Source of the DNA: Larix kaempferi
Lineage: Eukaryota; Streptophyta; Pinopsida; Pinales; Pinaceae
Length of the DNA: 64,000 bases
Direction of reading: 5' to 3'
NCBI GenBank assembly: GCA_027924585.1
Contig: BSBM01000123.1
Span: forward strand, 14,200,001-14,264,000
The translations under genes and the position numbers were made by a program. The stretch's first letter is position 1, and each line of letters starts with the position of its first letter. Below, piece by piece: positions 1-10,065 of this stretch. The notes under the pieces are model-generated. The model was not told the origin of the DNA, ran no database searches, and worked only from the letters and a program-made list of their open reading frames with translations.

Positions 1-605
1 CTGTTGTGGCACCGAGAAGCACCATTGGGTCCTTCTTTGTAGTTTTAATGAGCTCCAAGAAGGGATAAAAGTGTGCTCTGAAATGGTACTGTCCTATGGA
101 TTTTGTGAGCCCAGGACTATTCGTGCTCATGGGTGCTTTCATTTTTGAGGAGTCTGAAAATGATAAGAAGACTCTGCAGTGGTTGTGAGTACCATCCTGT
201 GGGTTTTTACGTGCCCAGGATGGTGATTGCTCGTGGTTTCTTTCATGTTTAGAGAGTCTGAAAGTGGTAAGTGGACTCCATTGGTGTTCTTTTTCGTAAG
301 TTAGTCTCCAAGGCCCCAAAAAGCATAAAATGATGCAAATGGAGAACTCTTCTAGCCGATGTGACTAGAGTATTCATTTTTCGTAATTAGTCTACAAGGT
401 CCATAAAAGGGGTAAACTTATACCATGTAGACACCCTTTCAGATACGTTTAGCGAGCATGAAAGGAAGCAAGGTTGCTCGACGATCTTTTCATTGTTTTA
501 GGAGTTAGAAAAGAGCTTAACAAAAACTCCCTAAGTGCCTTTTTCGTAAAAGGGATTGCTCGGCCCGAAAAAGGGGTAAACTATACCAAAAAAAAAGGGA
601 TTGAT
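1..605. other. 3' internal region of the first LTR element, no ORF
   Basis: No usable ORF on either strand. Short phrases recur (gagtctgaaa, tttttcgtaa, aaaggggtaaac), so it looks like degenerate repeat DNA continuing from the tandem array at 606. It lies downstream (minus sense) of the zinc-knuckle ORF of the element ending at 7187, where pol would be expected; I see no protease, reverse transcriptase or integrase motif here. Confidence 0.5.
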
Positions 606-1130
606 GAGAGCGAGAAAAGGTCTCAAGCATCATCATGAGTGCAGAATACTGAATCCAGTGACATAAAGATTGTCAAAAAGGGGCAACGGCCAATGTGGCA
701 CGCAAATCGAGGTGATGAGTGGCATTTTGAAAAAATGTATGAAAATTATGAGGTGAGAGCGAGAAATGATCTCAAGCATCATCACGAGCATGGAAAACTG
801 AATCTGACGATATCAAACTTGTAAAAAATAGACGATGGCCGATATGGCATGCAAACCGAGGCGACGAGGGGGCATGGGAAAAATGCCCAAAAAATCTGGA
901 GGTGAGAGCGAGAAATGATCTCAAGCATCATGACGAGCGTGGAAAACTTAATCCGATGATATCAAACTTGTCAAAAATGGATGACGGCCGATGTGGCACA
1001 TAAACCGAGGCGATAAGTGGCATTTTGTAAAAATTCCCAAAAATTATGGGTGTGAGAGCGAGAAATGGTCTCAAACATCATCACGGGCATGGAAATATGA
1101 ATCCTGCGGTGCAAATGGTGCGAAAAACGG
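606..1130. repeat. 149-bp tandem repeat, about 3.4 copies
   Basis: Units start with GAGAGCGAGAAA at 606, 755, 904 and 1054, giving periods of 149, 149 and 150 bp. Each unit carries a CTCAAGCATCATCA block followed by a (C/T)GGCCGATGTGGCAC-like block. The fourth copy decays after about 75 bp. A short ORF at 639-824 is only repeat sequence. The array is within the 3' part of the minus-strand LTR element; such minisatellites are common in the 3' untranslated part of large plant gypsy elements. Confidence 0.85.
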
Positions 1131-1342
1131 AGGTCATAAGGACTCCGGAATGGTCAAAGGAAATAACTAGTTTAAAAAATTGCTACAAATGAAGGTGACC
1201 CCACCAAGCCAAGGATGTAGTGGTGGGGAGAAATGATGACCCATGGGGGCGAAATACTATGTGTATCAAATCAACTCAAATATACAAGTGACACGTGACC
1301 TCAAAAATGGTTGAGATCACGAATGTGAAAAAGTGAGCAGGG

Positions 1343-3517
1343 TTAATGACCTGCCCCCATATGATGTGCATGGGGTTTGTGATTGTGGATCACATATGTG
1401 TTGGTTTGAACAATGGGCTCATTGAGGTGTTGAGATAGAGGTGATGGGGTAGGGTCAAAATGATTGATCATGCCCCCTATCCTAGGTTCGAGGTAATCTA
1501 TTATGTCCCCGAACTCAGAGGTGTCAATGCGGTGCAGATGTTGTCTTAGAGAGGGATCAAGAGGGCATTGACCAAATACTGGAGGGGGGGTGTACCATGA
1601 GGCTGTGGGCCGTGGTGGCATACTGAAGTGATGATATGATGATGGGGGATTCCCCTTGTGGGGTGGATGCCCCCAGTATCTCCGACGAGAATCACGATGA
1701 TGATGAGTAGGCAAGGTTTTGGGCCTGCCCCCATGTTGTGGACATGTGGTTTCCTCGTCGATTTGAAAGGGTTGAACATGTGTGTCAAAGGGATCAATGG
1801 AAGGGGCCGACTGGACAGAGGGGTATCTAGTGGAAATTGTGTAAATGGTGTTAATTTCTTCCGAGGAGGAAGATGGTGGGGGATGAATTTCCTCAATGAG
1901 AAGAGGGGATATCTCTAGGTCGACGTTATTCAACTCGTACAGTGATGCTTTGTAATCTGGGAGATCGGGGCAGTGATGTGAATAATGGCCGTAGATTCCG
2001 CATATTGCACAAGGATGGTTTGTGCACAATGATTTATCACGAGGTTGAGGGGGGAGTTCTAGTTTGACTACTGGAACGTTCGTGTCGTCATCCAACATAT
2101 TCATGTGTTCTTGAAGTGCTGGTAACTGTGGACATTGATGGGTGGCATGGCCTATGTCGTTGCACAAATTGAACTTGGGGGGTATGCGGTTTGTTGGGGG
2201 ATTCTTCACCAATTTGGGGGTTGCTGGGGGGGTGCGAGTTGTGGGTCCAGTGGTGTAGGTTTGTGGACCTCTGCCCCCAGTGTTTCGAAGTGGTGGGGGA
2301 GTATAATTGGATGTTGATGTGGTGGCCGCTGTTGGAGGTGGTCGATTCTGGATGTTTGCTACACCAGGGGGTGGACGGTTAGAAGTATTGATGGATTGCA
2401 CCAGTTGTAAAATGACATTCGGTGTTGGAGGAGAGGTTGGGGCAGGTAGGTACCACATAGGTAGTCCTAATGTTAATCCTGGGAGATTAAGTGTAGCCAT
2501 GACTGGTGTGCTGATGACGCCTAAAGGGGGAAATAAGAATGGGATAGTATGAATTAGTGTGGCTCCTACATGAGTTGGCACTGAGGGTGGTTGCGGGAGT
2601 AAAGGGGGCTGTTGGTTTGGTACCTGTGTGTTCTGTGAGAGGGTGCACAAATCAGATATCTCAGTTATATTCAAAGGGGGTGGGATGGATTGGAATGTGG
2701 AAGTCATAGGTGATTCCGAGTATAATCCGGGTCTAACTGTGGAGACGAACGATGTAGGTGCATTTTGAACTGGTTGTTCAATCATAGGGAGAATATTTTT
2801 AGGTGCAGTGGGGGCGTATGGGTTTTGACGCGTTTGGAGATTCATGTTAGATGATGACATAATAAGGAGATGATGACTACATGAATCCATCGGTTGGTTT
2901 GTGTGTGCAGCATATGTGATTTGTTGTTGTGATGTTGTGGTTCCTTGAGGAGGATCCAACGGACGAGTGTTCGCCACTCCTTGTGTGGGCAAAGGATTCT
3001 GCAGCACCATGGGTTGTGGTTGAGGAGGTGGCGCTGGTTGTGTCGCATGCCCTTGGCGTTGGGCGTCATCAGACCACAGTTGGCGTGCTCGCCCCAAATG
3101 GGGGCAAGTGTATGTATAATGGCCGTATACCCCGCATATGGAACATGGGTGGTTTGTTCGTAAATTAGGGTTCTTACCCTGTTTCGGTGGTCGATCAGGG
3201 TTTTGGTTGGAGGGGGTAGCGTTGTTGTTGTTTGGAGGATAAGTCTGAGCGATTGGAGGTTGTGGTGAAGCAAGGAATACCTGTGGTGGGAAATAAGCCG
3301 TTGGGGCTTGTGAGTGAACAGGAGCATGTGTGGCCTGCTGATGGTAATACGTAGGGGGTGCAACCAGAGGTGGATAGGCTGAAGGTGCATGACCATAACA
3401 CTGTGGTGGACATGGGGGTCCATGAGTGTGGTGGGGGTGGGCCATGGGAGCATACGAAGTTGTAGCTCTGGAGTGAGATGTGGCCCGCGAAAGATCGGGG
3501 CCGTTATTATTGCTCAT
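1343..3517 (-). CDS. Pro-rich retroelement protein with three CCHC zinc knuckles
   Basis: A 724-residue ORF, ATG-initiated at 3517, rich in Pro, His, Gln, Thr and Asn. Two knuckles are canonical C-x2-C-x4-H-x4-C: Cys125/Cys128/His133/Cys138 and Cys503/Cys506/His511/Cys516, each preceded by TNHPC. A third at 449-462 has the same spacing but Phe449 in place of the first Cys. Zinc knuckles of this type bind RNA in retrotransposon Gag nucleocapsids. The start codon overlaps the end of the open Gag frame (TTATGA: ATG inside, TGA of the Gag frame at 3514-3516), so the ORF is in a different frame from Gag and may be expressed by termination-reinitiation or frameshifting. No protease or pol motif follows it. 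It is probably the nucleocapsid half of Gag in a pol-less or separately encoded element; an unknown accessory protein is possible. Confidence 0.7.
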   Translation of the reverse strand: MSNNNGPDLSRATSHSRATTSYAPMAHPHHTHGPPCPPQCYGHAPSAYPPLVAPPTYYHQQATHAPVHSQAPTAYFPPQVFLASPQPPIAQTYPPNNNNATPSNQNPDRPPKQGKNPNLRTNHPCSICGVYGHYTYTCPHLGRARQLWSDDAQRQGHATQPAPPPQPQPMVLQNPLPTQGVANTRPLDPPQGTTTSQQQITYAAHTNQPMDSCSHHLLIMSSSNMNLQTRQNPYAPTAPKNILPMIEQPVQNAPTSFVSTVRPGLYSESPMTSTFQSIPPPLNITEISDLCTLSQNTQVPNQQPPLLPQPPSVPTHVGATLIHTIPFLFPPLGVISTPVMATLNLPGLTLGLPMWYLPAPTSPPTPNVILQLVQSINTSNRPPPGVANIQNRPPPTAATTSTSNYTPPPLRNTGGRGPQTYTTGPTTRTPPATPKLVKNPPTNRIPPKFNLCNDIGHATHQCPQLPALQEHMNMLDDDTNVPVVKLELPPQPRDKSLCTNHPCAICGIYGHYSHHCPDLPDYKASLYELNNVDLEISPLLIEEIHPPPSSSSEEINTIYTISTRYPSVQSAPSIDPFDTHVQPFQIDEETTCPQHGGRPKTLPTHHHRDSRRRYWGHPPHKGNPPSSYHHFSMPPRPTASWYTPPPVFGQCPLDPSLRQHLHRIDTSEFGDIIDYLEPRIGGMINHFDPTPSPLSQHLNEPIVQTNTYVIHNHKPHAHHMGAGH

Positions 3518-4857
3518 AATGGAAAATGGTTGGTTGTGGGACGCAACTTGTCCACGGCGCGGGATTCTCCCGGCGCGTCAGTTTGGGAGTAATCGCCACG
3601 GGGAGTGTCAGGTAAAATGGTATACAGGTAGCCACACTGGGCGTAGATCAGATCAAACTACTGGGCTTTTAGAATGGCTTCTTCTTCCGACTGGGGTTGT
3701 TCAGAAGCTACATCCTTGGCTATGAGGGGCAGGAGTGATTTGAGAAACCAATCCAAAAATATACGGTTGTCCAGTTTTATCTTGCAGAGGATATGGTGCT
3801 TGCGCCGCTCATGGATATGGTCGGTGATGTGGGTAGCTGTGTTTTGTCTACAAGACAACAGTATTTCAACTCCTGCATCATAGCATACAGGTAGCTTAAA
3901 AAACTGAACGAAAGTGGAGGCGAGGGACGTAAATGTATGGTGGGTCCCATGTGGTTGTTCAATGTACCACTTGGCTGCAGAGCCAGTGAACGTTCGTTGC
4001 AACAGTCTTAGTCTAATGGAGTCATCCACTATGGGGTTAGATGAACACCATAGGTGAAATGACATTATGTGGTTTTGGGGATCTTCCCCAGGTTTTCCTT
4101 CAAACTTCGGGATGTCCGAGGGAAGCTTTTTGGGCATGGGGGGCCAAGTGGGGTCATGTATAATAGGATCATTAGTTAGTCTTGCCAAGTCTGGCAAATT
4201 CAAACTTTCCATAAATGGTAGACTGGTCGAGGGGTGTGATGTAGTGACTGGGACATAACTGTTAATGGTAGCATTATGTAGTGGTCGAGTGGCCCCTAAG
4301 GGTATGCTAGGTATGGAAGGTATGTGTGCTCCAACCGATGTGGTGTGGGAAAGGCCAGCGCTCCCAAGTGCAACATGGGTTGCAAAGGGGTTAGAAATAG
4401 TGCCAGGAATTCCTGGGATCTGGGTTGTGGTAATGAGAGGGGGTGTGACCCCTATGTTGGGCATACCCATAACAGGTGGTGACCTTGTGTTGGGCATACC
4501 TAAAGGGGGAATGGCCCCTATATTAGGCATGCCTAATGGGGTTGTTGTTATCATGGGTGGCACAGTAGTAGTAGGGTTTGTTGATGTATCTCCTATAGTA
4601 CTGGTGAAAAGGGGATCGTATGGTGATCCAGCCATGGGGTTGGTTGGTGATATTTCAGTAGGGTTTTCAGATTCAGCCTCAGAATCAAATGTGAAGTGAG
4701 GTGTGTCAGAATCGGATGACTGTGTGTTTGGTCGATGACGTGTCGAGTCAAGGGATAAGGCTCTACGTCTATGACGTGTAGAGCCAAGTGTACCGAACTG
4801 AGGGGGTTGACCCTGAAGACGACGAGATCGTTTTAAATTCTCAATGGTGAGAAATAT
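3514..4857 (-). pseudogene. Ty3/gypsy-like Gag (capsid) with in-frame UAG
   Basis: The ATG at 4635 gives a 325-residue ORF. The same frame stays open upstream to 4857, encoding a basic, Ser/Arg-rich stretch without an ATG; codon 4843-4845 is ATT in an ACCATTGAG context, so a lost start is possible. Residues 1-150 are low-complexity Pro/Thr/Gly/Met repeats (GMPNIG repeated). From about 170 the sequence reads as a retrotransposon Gag domain (FEGKPGEDPQNHIMSF, then AAKWYIEQ and FVQFFKLP). A TAG at 3658-3660 interrupts the frame, but the reading continues for 47 codons with FDLIYAQCGYLYTILPD, a stretch typical of plant gypsy Gag, so the UAG is most simply a CAG-to-TAG change. The frame closes at 3514, overlapping the next ORF. 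The protein would form the virus-like particle shell in the cytoplasm. Confidence 0.75.
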
Positions 4858-4973
4858 TTAAAAATTTTAGTGTAAGGTGGTGATGTAAAAAACTCAAAAC
4901 CCTAATGCAACAATGAGTGCAAGAGGGGAGTGAAAAAATAAAGGCTCTCAGGCCAACAACCAACCTCAAAAAG

Positions 4974-5005
4974 CACTTATTATAGCAGCTGTGCTATAAT
5001 AAGTG
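4974..5005. repeat. Perfect hairpin, 14-bp arms, 4-nt loop
   Basis: CACTTATTATAGCA at 4974-4987 is followed by GCTG and by its exact reverse complement at 4992-5005. It lies in the element leader, about 150 bp upstream (minus sense) of the Gag open frame. It could be an RNA stem in the genomic transcript or the footprint of a small palindromic insertion. Confidence 0.85.
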
Positions 5006-5310
5006 GAGGGATGCAACAAAATTGGTTAGAATACCAAAAGTCAAACAGTTTTTAGAAAAAAGGGGTGTTACTAGACCAAAGGTGGGTAATGTATCATGCA
5101 AACACCTAACTAGAAGTATTGTGAGTCAACAAATGATATCCTCTGCAAGCTGATGAAATCCAAGTCAGACAATATAGAGTGTTGAATCAATGGCTAGATA
5201 TCCCCCTACCGGGAGGGATACCGGGTAGACAATCGTAAAGAGTGGCAACTAGGATAACCCCTTCATGACATGTTCGGTTGGGTGAATCTACATTTTGGTT
5301 CTATCGCCGC

Positions 5311-5332
5311 TGTACACCCTCTTGGGTGTACA
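5311..5332. repeat. Hairpin, 9-bp arms, loop TCTT
   Basis: TGTACACCC (5311-5319) and GGGTGTACA (5324-5332) are exact inverted copies around a 4-nt loop. It is a second compact stem in the leader of the minus-strand element. No terminator-like T run follows on either strand. Confidence 0.7.
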
Positions 5333-6129
5333 CCGAGAACTTCAAAAGGTATCCTTCGGTTACTGAATGGATTGCGGTATTCCACTCAGACTTCCGGAAC
5401 CAGTTTGGCTACTTCAACCCTCCTAAGGGAGAGGCCTTCCCAATAAATTGGTTGATAACCGTGTCAAAATTATAAGAGATTTTGGTACCGTAGAGGACAA
5501 CCACTATGTCTCAAATGTAATAATTGAGGGGTGTTATTGGAACACCTATCCCCTCAATTCTACCTAACTACAAAATTGTTTTAAGTGCTCCCCAAGTGGG
5601 GTTAAAAGTTTGTTGAGTTTAAGGTAAATTTTAAGGCTCAATTTAAATTATGTGGCAGAGTGGGTGCAAGTGTGGTATTTAAACTGAAATTGATTTGCCT
5701 CGCTTGGGCAATTGATTACAAATGAAAGAAAAGACGCTTCCAGTTTTGCATAAAATAAAGGCATTTTTGAAATGTAAATGCTTGAAAAAACTATTCAAAA
5801 ATAATGGATCTTTGAAATAATTTGAAGGAAATCAAATAACATAAATATTTCAAGAAATAAATGGATCTCTTAAAAGTTGCTTGGGCAAAGTATCGAGCAA
5901 ATAAACAGTAAAACCTTGATCTAAATAAATGCAAAAAAATCTCTCTTTCAATTACTGAAAATTTTTAAAAAGACTTTTAATGGAGCATTCTAAATAGTAA
6001 AAGATTTAATGTGGCTGTAAAAATGTAGAAAAATTAATGCTATAAAATATGCTAAATGGGCAAAAAATACAGCAAAAATAATTTTCAAAAAATTGGCCGA
6101 ATTAAAAAAAATTGCATTGCGGGTTTTGG

Positions 6130-6240
6130 GAAAATAGCCGCGATGTGCAGCGCGGGTTTAGGTTACACAGTCGCGATGTGCAGTGCGGAAAATGGCCGCA
6201 AAGCCACGATGTGCAACGCGTAAAATGGACGAAAGACGCG
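6130..6240 (-). repeat. 33-bp GC-rich minisatellite, 3 copies
   Basis: The block CGATGTGCA(G/A) recurs at 6141, 6174 and 6207, exactly 33 bp apart, in a GC-rich island inside AT-rich leader DNA. Because 33 is divisible by 3, a minus-strand frame (6102-6365) reads an 11-residue repeat with the core CTS(R/W)L. The ORF has only 87 codons and no recognised domain, so I treat this as a repeat rather than a gene. Confidence 0.75.
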
Positions 6241-6479
6241 CTGAAAAAAGCCGCGAGGTCGCGATGAGCCGTGTGACTGTCGGGCAAAAAACCACGAGGC
6301 GAAAGCCGAAAAACGGATGCCGAAAATGGAAATTTCAGGCTGTTAATGGCAATAGAAGGGGCCAAGATCTAGAACAACAATGGATCTGCTGTCTAGGATG
6401 GCAGATCTATGAATAAAAATGATTAAAACTAAGAAAAACTAAGATCTAAAGCAAAAAACTGAGATCTAAGAATTCGAAG

Positions 6480-6489
6480 CCAGTCGCCA
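6480..6489 (-). promoter_or_regulatory. Primer-binding site (TGGCGACTGG)
   Basis: On the minus strand TGGCGACTGG follows the LTR end (CCAACA) after about 5 bases. TGGCGACT-type primer sites are known from Tat/Ogre-like plant elements. The sequence departs from that pattern after TGGCGACT, so the tRNA partner is uncertain. Confidence 0.5.
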
Positions 6490-6494
6490 AAAAC

Positions 6495-7187
6495 TGTTGG
6501 CTTGGTTTTGCAACCAAGCTTTGTGCAATGGGCACCTACCAACAATGTGATAGAAGTTTCAATATTGAAAGCAAAAACAACTATAAATTAAATCTAAATC
6601 TAAACTAGCATGTGCATATAACAAATAAATCTAAAAATGATTCATAGAAAGAACAAGAAATAAAAGAATGTTTTGTATTATCACACCTCAAATGGTCAGG
6701 ATTTGTGGTGTTGAGCAGCTCCAAGGGTGAGATGCTCCAGGCTCCAATGGTCTCTTCTCCAAGATTGCTACAATGGTCAAGAACTCATTAGAGATTTTGA
6801 CAGCATGAGGATAGGATGATGGATGGATGGAAAGTGAGGAGTCCCTACCACCTTTTTATAGTTTTTGGTGGTGGGGAATACCATTATGGTTTTGAGGAAA
6901 CCAATGGTATTGACCAACATGGTTTAGGTACCTTTTCCCTCCTTTTTCCTTTTTTGAATATTTTGAATATTTTTATTCCCTTTTTAATATTTTTGGGAAT
7001 TCTGGACCCTTTTTGAGGGTCTTTTTATGCTTTTTGAGGAAAAATATTCATTTTGAGGGGAAAAAGGGGTGTATTATGGTCTTTTGGTGACCTTTTGATG
7101 GCTTTAGAGGCTCAAATGGTGGAAAAGTGGACAAATGGGTCATGTGAATAAGGAAATGAGCTAGTGAGCACTTTTTGGGTGTTAACA
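6495..7187 (-). repeat. 5' LTR of the first element, about 693 bp
   Basis: Read on the minus strand it starts TGTTAACACCC at 7187 and ends CCAACA at 6495, with the PBS just beyond. A TATA-like CTATAAAAAGG lies at 6861-6851. The partner LTR is outside the window, so the boundaries rest on the TG...CA ends and the adjacent PBS. Confidence 0.6.
6851..6861 (-). promoter_or_regulatory. TATA-like box in LTR
   Basis: CTATAAAAAGG on the minus strand, about 330 bp from the LTR 5' end and about 360 bp before the PBS. This position suits a U3 promoter directing transcription leftward into Gag. Confidence 0.45.
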
Positions 7188-8425
7188 GTTCCATAGGTTG
7201 AAAGTATTCAAAGTGTTGTTAATACAAGAAATAGAACAAGCCGACAGGAACTTTCTTCATTAAACAAGTAAACCCTTAAATTTGCTATGGTTGTATCAGC
7301 CCACGCATAAGCTTGAATCAGTAAGCGATTAACGTACTGTTGTGGAGATTCCAGTTACGTGTACTGGCTTAAACGCCCAAATAGTAGCCACGACCATGAG
7401 ACCACATGCAAGCATTGTTAACGAGCAAGTTAGGGTCTAAAGAATTAATAAGTATTAAATAAACCATAACACGTTTAATGGGAGAATGCTTACTAGGGTT
7501 ATGGTGGCCAGCGTGTCCCCTAAGGTTGCGACATAACATGTTCTCCCTACAAAACACACAATACAAAGAAGTATTGTTATATTCAAAATAAATAAACGAA
7601 ATGTAAAGCAAAACTTCTGCGAAACACAAGCTACAGCTAGTGTCAAAGCTTAACATAATGAAAACAATATGGTTTGACATTTCTTGACTTACCATGAAGG
7701 TCAAACAGAGTTGCTGAGAGCTCCATTTCTCATGGTCAGCATTGGATTCCAATGAATCCCATTGGGATTTAAGTTTAACACTTAACACTTTCTGACAGAT
7801 CCCTAAGATATCCAAATTCTTAGCAAGTGAAACCACAGAGTCACACCGTGAACCAAAGACCTGATGGTCTGAGGGAAAACCCTTGTAAGATCTGCGCAGA
7901 GAGGCCATAACAGCTTTAAAGCTTGTTAATTTTCACCATGGTGTAAACAGGGTTGGGTAAGCTCTTCACAGATCCACCCTTCATCGCAGCAGCATAACGC
8001 TGCACTACCAAGTAACAAATTAACTTACCTTGCCTCACAGCATAACTAAACCTTGGAGGAATCTAGTTACGATCCCAAGGATCGTGATCTACAATCACAA
8101 CATTGCCACACAAGGAACCAATACTTATTACGGTGATCAAGCCATCACATGGCTTCACCAAATCCCAGCTGAGTTGGCAGTATTTAGTGGTCCTGTGTTA
8201 ACTAAGATGGGCCATGCATTAATGCTAAGCCAGTAACATATTTAATACATAAGAGTTTTAATTTAATACAAGATATTTTAAATGGTGTACAAATCTCGGT
8301 TATGCTATCAAATATGAACTCAGGATTCGAATCATGTAATGTGGGTAATGACCTCGTAAACCATAGCTTAAGAGTTTGGTAAGCTGAGATCATATGGTTG
8401 CATTTCATACCTTGTAATTCAATGT
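7188..8425. other. Unassigned flank between two LTR elements
   Basis: This is DNA between the LTR ending at 7187 and the LTR starting at 8426. It shows no repeat structure that I recognise. The minus strand contains one candidate exon (7689-7892) with splice-like borders. The stretch 8426 rightward is clearly another element, flanked on its left by AATGT. Confidence 0.5.
7689..7908 (-). other. Possible exon fragment of an unidentified gene
   Basis: The minus strand is open from the ATG at 7908. After about 72 codons the sequence reads CTTCATG followed by GTAAGT, a perfect plant splice donor. A pyrimidine-rich GCCTCTCTGCGCAG ends near 7892 and would serve as an acceptor. The resulting 204-bp exon would encode an amphipathic segment (for example SVVSLAKNLDILGICQK and NADHEKWSSQQLCLTF) with mixed composition unlike the surrounding AT-rich repeats. 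Past the donor the frame becomes hydrophobic and intron-like. I do not recognise the protein. It could be a host exon stranded in a TE-filled intron, a captured gene fragment, or chance. Confidence 0.3.
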
Positions 8426-10061
8426 TGTAACACCTCCAAAATTTCGTCAAAATTTAAAATTTTGTAATTAGCGTAAAATGATACTAAATCTGTAGTTTTG
8501 CAAATGCACTTATGATTATATTCATTTTTATGTTATCAGTAATTTTAATCCAAGTTACAACTATGTTTAAATGTTTATCGTATGTATCATAACTCCAATG
8601 TTGGACAGATCTTAGTTTTTTTTTTTACGTAAATGCATTTACTTGTTCGACAACAAACTTGTCGTTGATTTATTACATCCTAAGCATTGTAATTATAATG
8701 GATTTCTTATGGTAATGATGCTGGCATTTACATGTTACGTTCCAAATTTTTTTGATAATTAAGTTATTGATTACGTTCTTTTCCTTTTAAGGGAAAATCC
8801 TGTGATGGCTTACATAGCTTCTGCGAAGATAACACATGTTGATACTTGTTTTTGGGGTACAAAAATAATGAAAGGGATGAATATAACCCCACTATAAGTT
8901 TTATAGTATTTAAAACAAAAGATAATAAGGATTACCCACTATAGGATAGTGGTATCCTACTAGCACTTCTTATGCATAACTCAAGTGAAGATGATCTAGG
9001 GAATTAACCTAGTTCATGGGTTCAAACGTTAAGATCCAAGATATAAAAACATGCCATTAAAACTATAGAAAAAAAGGGGATTCGAGCAAATAGATTTCTT
9101 GGTGTTAATCTAACTCTAAAACGTGACCATAAACTATAGTGAGGGCATGAAAATATTTGAGTTAAAGTGGATGACAGTTGCATGTCTTTATGAGGCCACG
9201 TGAAACCTTTTCCAACTCGGCTCCTTGATGGTGTAACTATAAACCCTACCTTCGAAGGGTTTGTAATGGAATTAGTTTTCATTCATTTGACTTGTGGAGA
9301 GTCGAGCTTGTAGAGCTATCGGCCTCCATGACTGTGGAGAACTCCACCCTGTGCAAGGATTTGAAAGGATTACAGTGGTTTAATGAGTCCATCCCGGTAG
9401 AGATGATTGATGGCTATGGAAAAATTTCACGCAGGGTTAGTTCGAAAATCATGGCCACAACTTTGTAGAGGTAAGGTTCGGTCTCCACTTAAATTATTTT
9501 GATCACATTTTATTTACTGTACTGGAATATAACCAAGTTTTAATACATTGCTTTGGAATGTTGTGGTGACAGGGTTTTAAACAATGAGGAAGCCTCGGTT
9601 GTAGGGCTAAAGGTTTTGATAGGAGTGAAACCTCAATGCCAGGGTTGAAGCTACCCTGGAAAGCCTCGGGCTGTCCTCGATTATCCTGTTCGTTGTTATG
9701 TATAAGATATGGTCCTGTAGGGTTTGGTTTGCTTTCAGGTTGTAACCTTTACTATTTCAAAAGTCATGAGACGATGGTATAGTAGTTTCGTTCTTAAAAG
9801 GTTTTAGGGTTAGCTTGAAAATACGAATGCTGGAAGCCATAATGGATAAACCATGCATCCTTACTGTAATGTACTGTTACATGAATATGTTATTCCGGAT
9901 TTCTACGCGACTGTGATTTATGTTTTTAAGTGTTCTGGAAAAAGTGGATAAGTTGAAATGTTAAGTTTGGGAAGAGCCCTAATTTCATTACTGTTCTCGA
10001 TTTACAAAAGTTGCTAATGTTGGCTCTGTTGCATGAGATAAAGATTTTGTTTTCTTTATAC
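8426..10061 (-). repeat. Truncated 3' LTR of element A
   Basis: It starts TGTAACACCTCC on the plus strand and is homologous over about 1.6 kb to 10080-10140 joined to 14241-14741 and 16099-17220. The homology stops at the shared TTTCTTTATAC: here TTGC and the PBS follow, while the other copy continues. A short ORF at 9022-9282 recurs in the other copy at 16227-16427 and is simply shared LTR DNA. Confidence 0.75.
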
Positions 10062-10065
10062 TTGC

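Larger units (their letters stand above)
4858..6479 (-). other. 5' leader of the first LTR element
   Basis: About 1.6 kb with no coding signal between the PBS and the Gag frame. It holds a perfect 14-bp hairpin (4974-5005), a 9-bp hairpin (5311-5332) and a GC-rich 33-bp minisatellite (6130-6240). Otherwise it is AT-rich. Confidence 0.55.
1..7187 (-). mobile_element. LTR retrotransposon, right (5') part only; no pol seen
   Basis: Read on the minus strand the order is LTR (7187-6495), PBS, 1.6-kb leader, Gag, zinc-knuckle ORF, 149-bp repeats. The left LTR would be outside the window, so I cannot show a target duplication. Within the window there is no protease, RT, RNase H or integrase, although about 1.3 kb lies after the last ORF. 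It is either a gag-only (TR-GAG-like) element or its pol lies beyond the left edge. The TGGCGACT-type primer site suggests the Tat/Ogre side of Ty3/gypsy; this is inference. Confidence 0.65.

Noticed and set aside
1546-3453. Plus- and minus-frame ORFs overlapping the zinc-knuckle ORF
   Set aside because: Shadow frames of a low-complexity coding sequence; they have no zinc knuckle or other domain.
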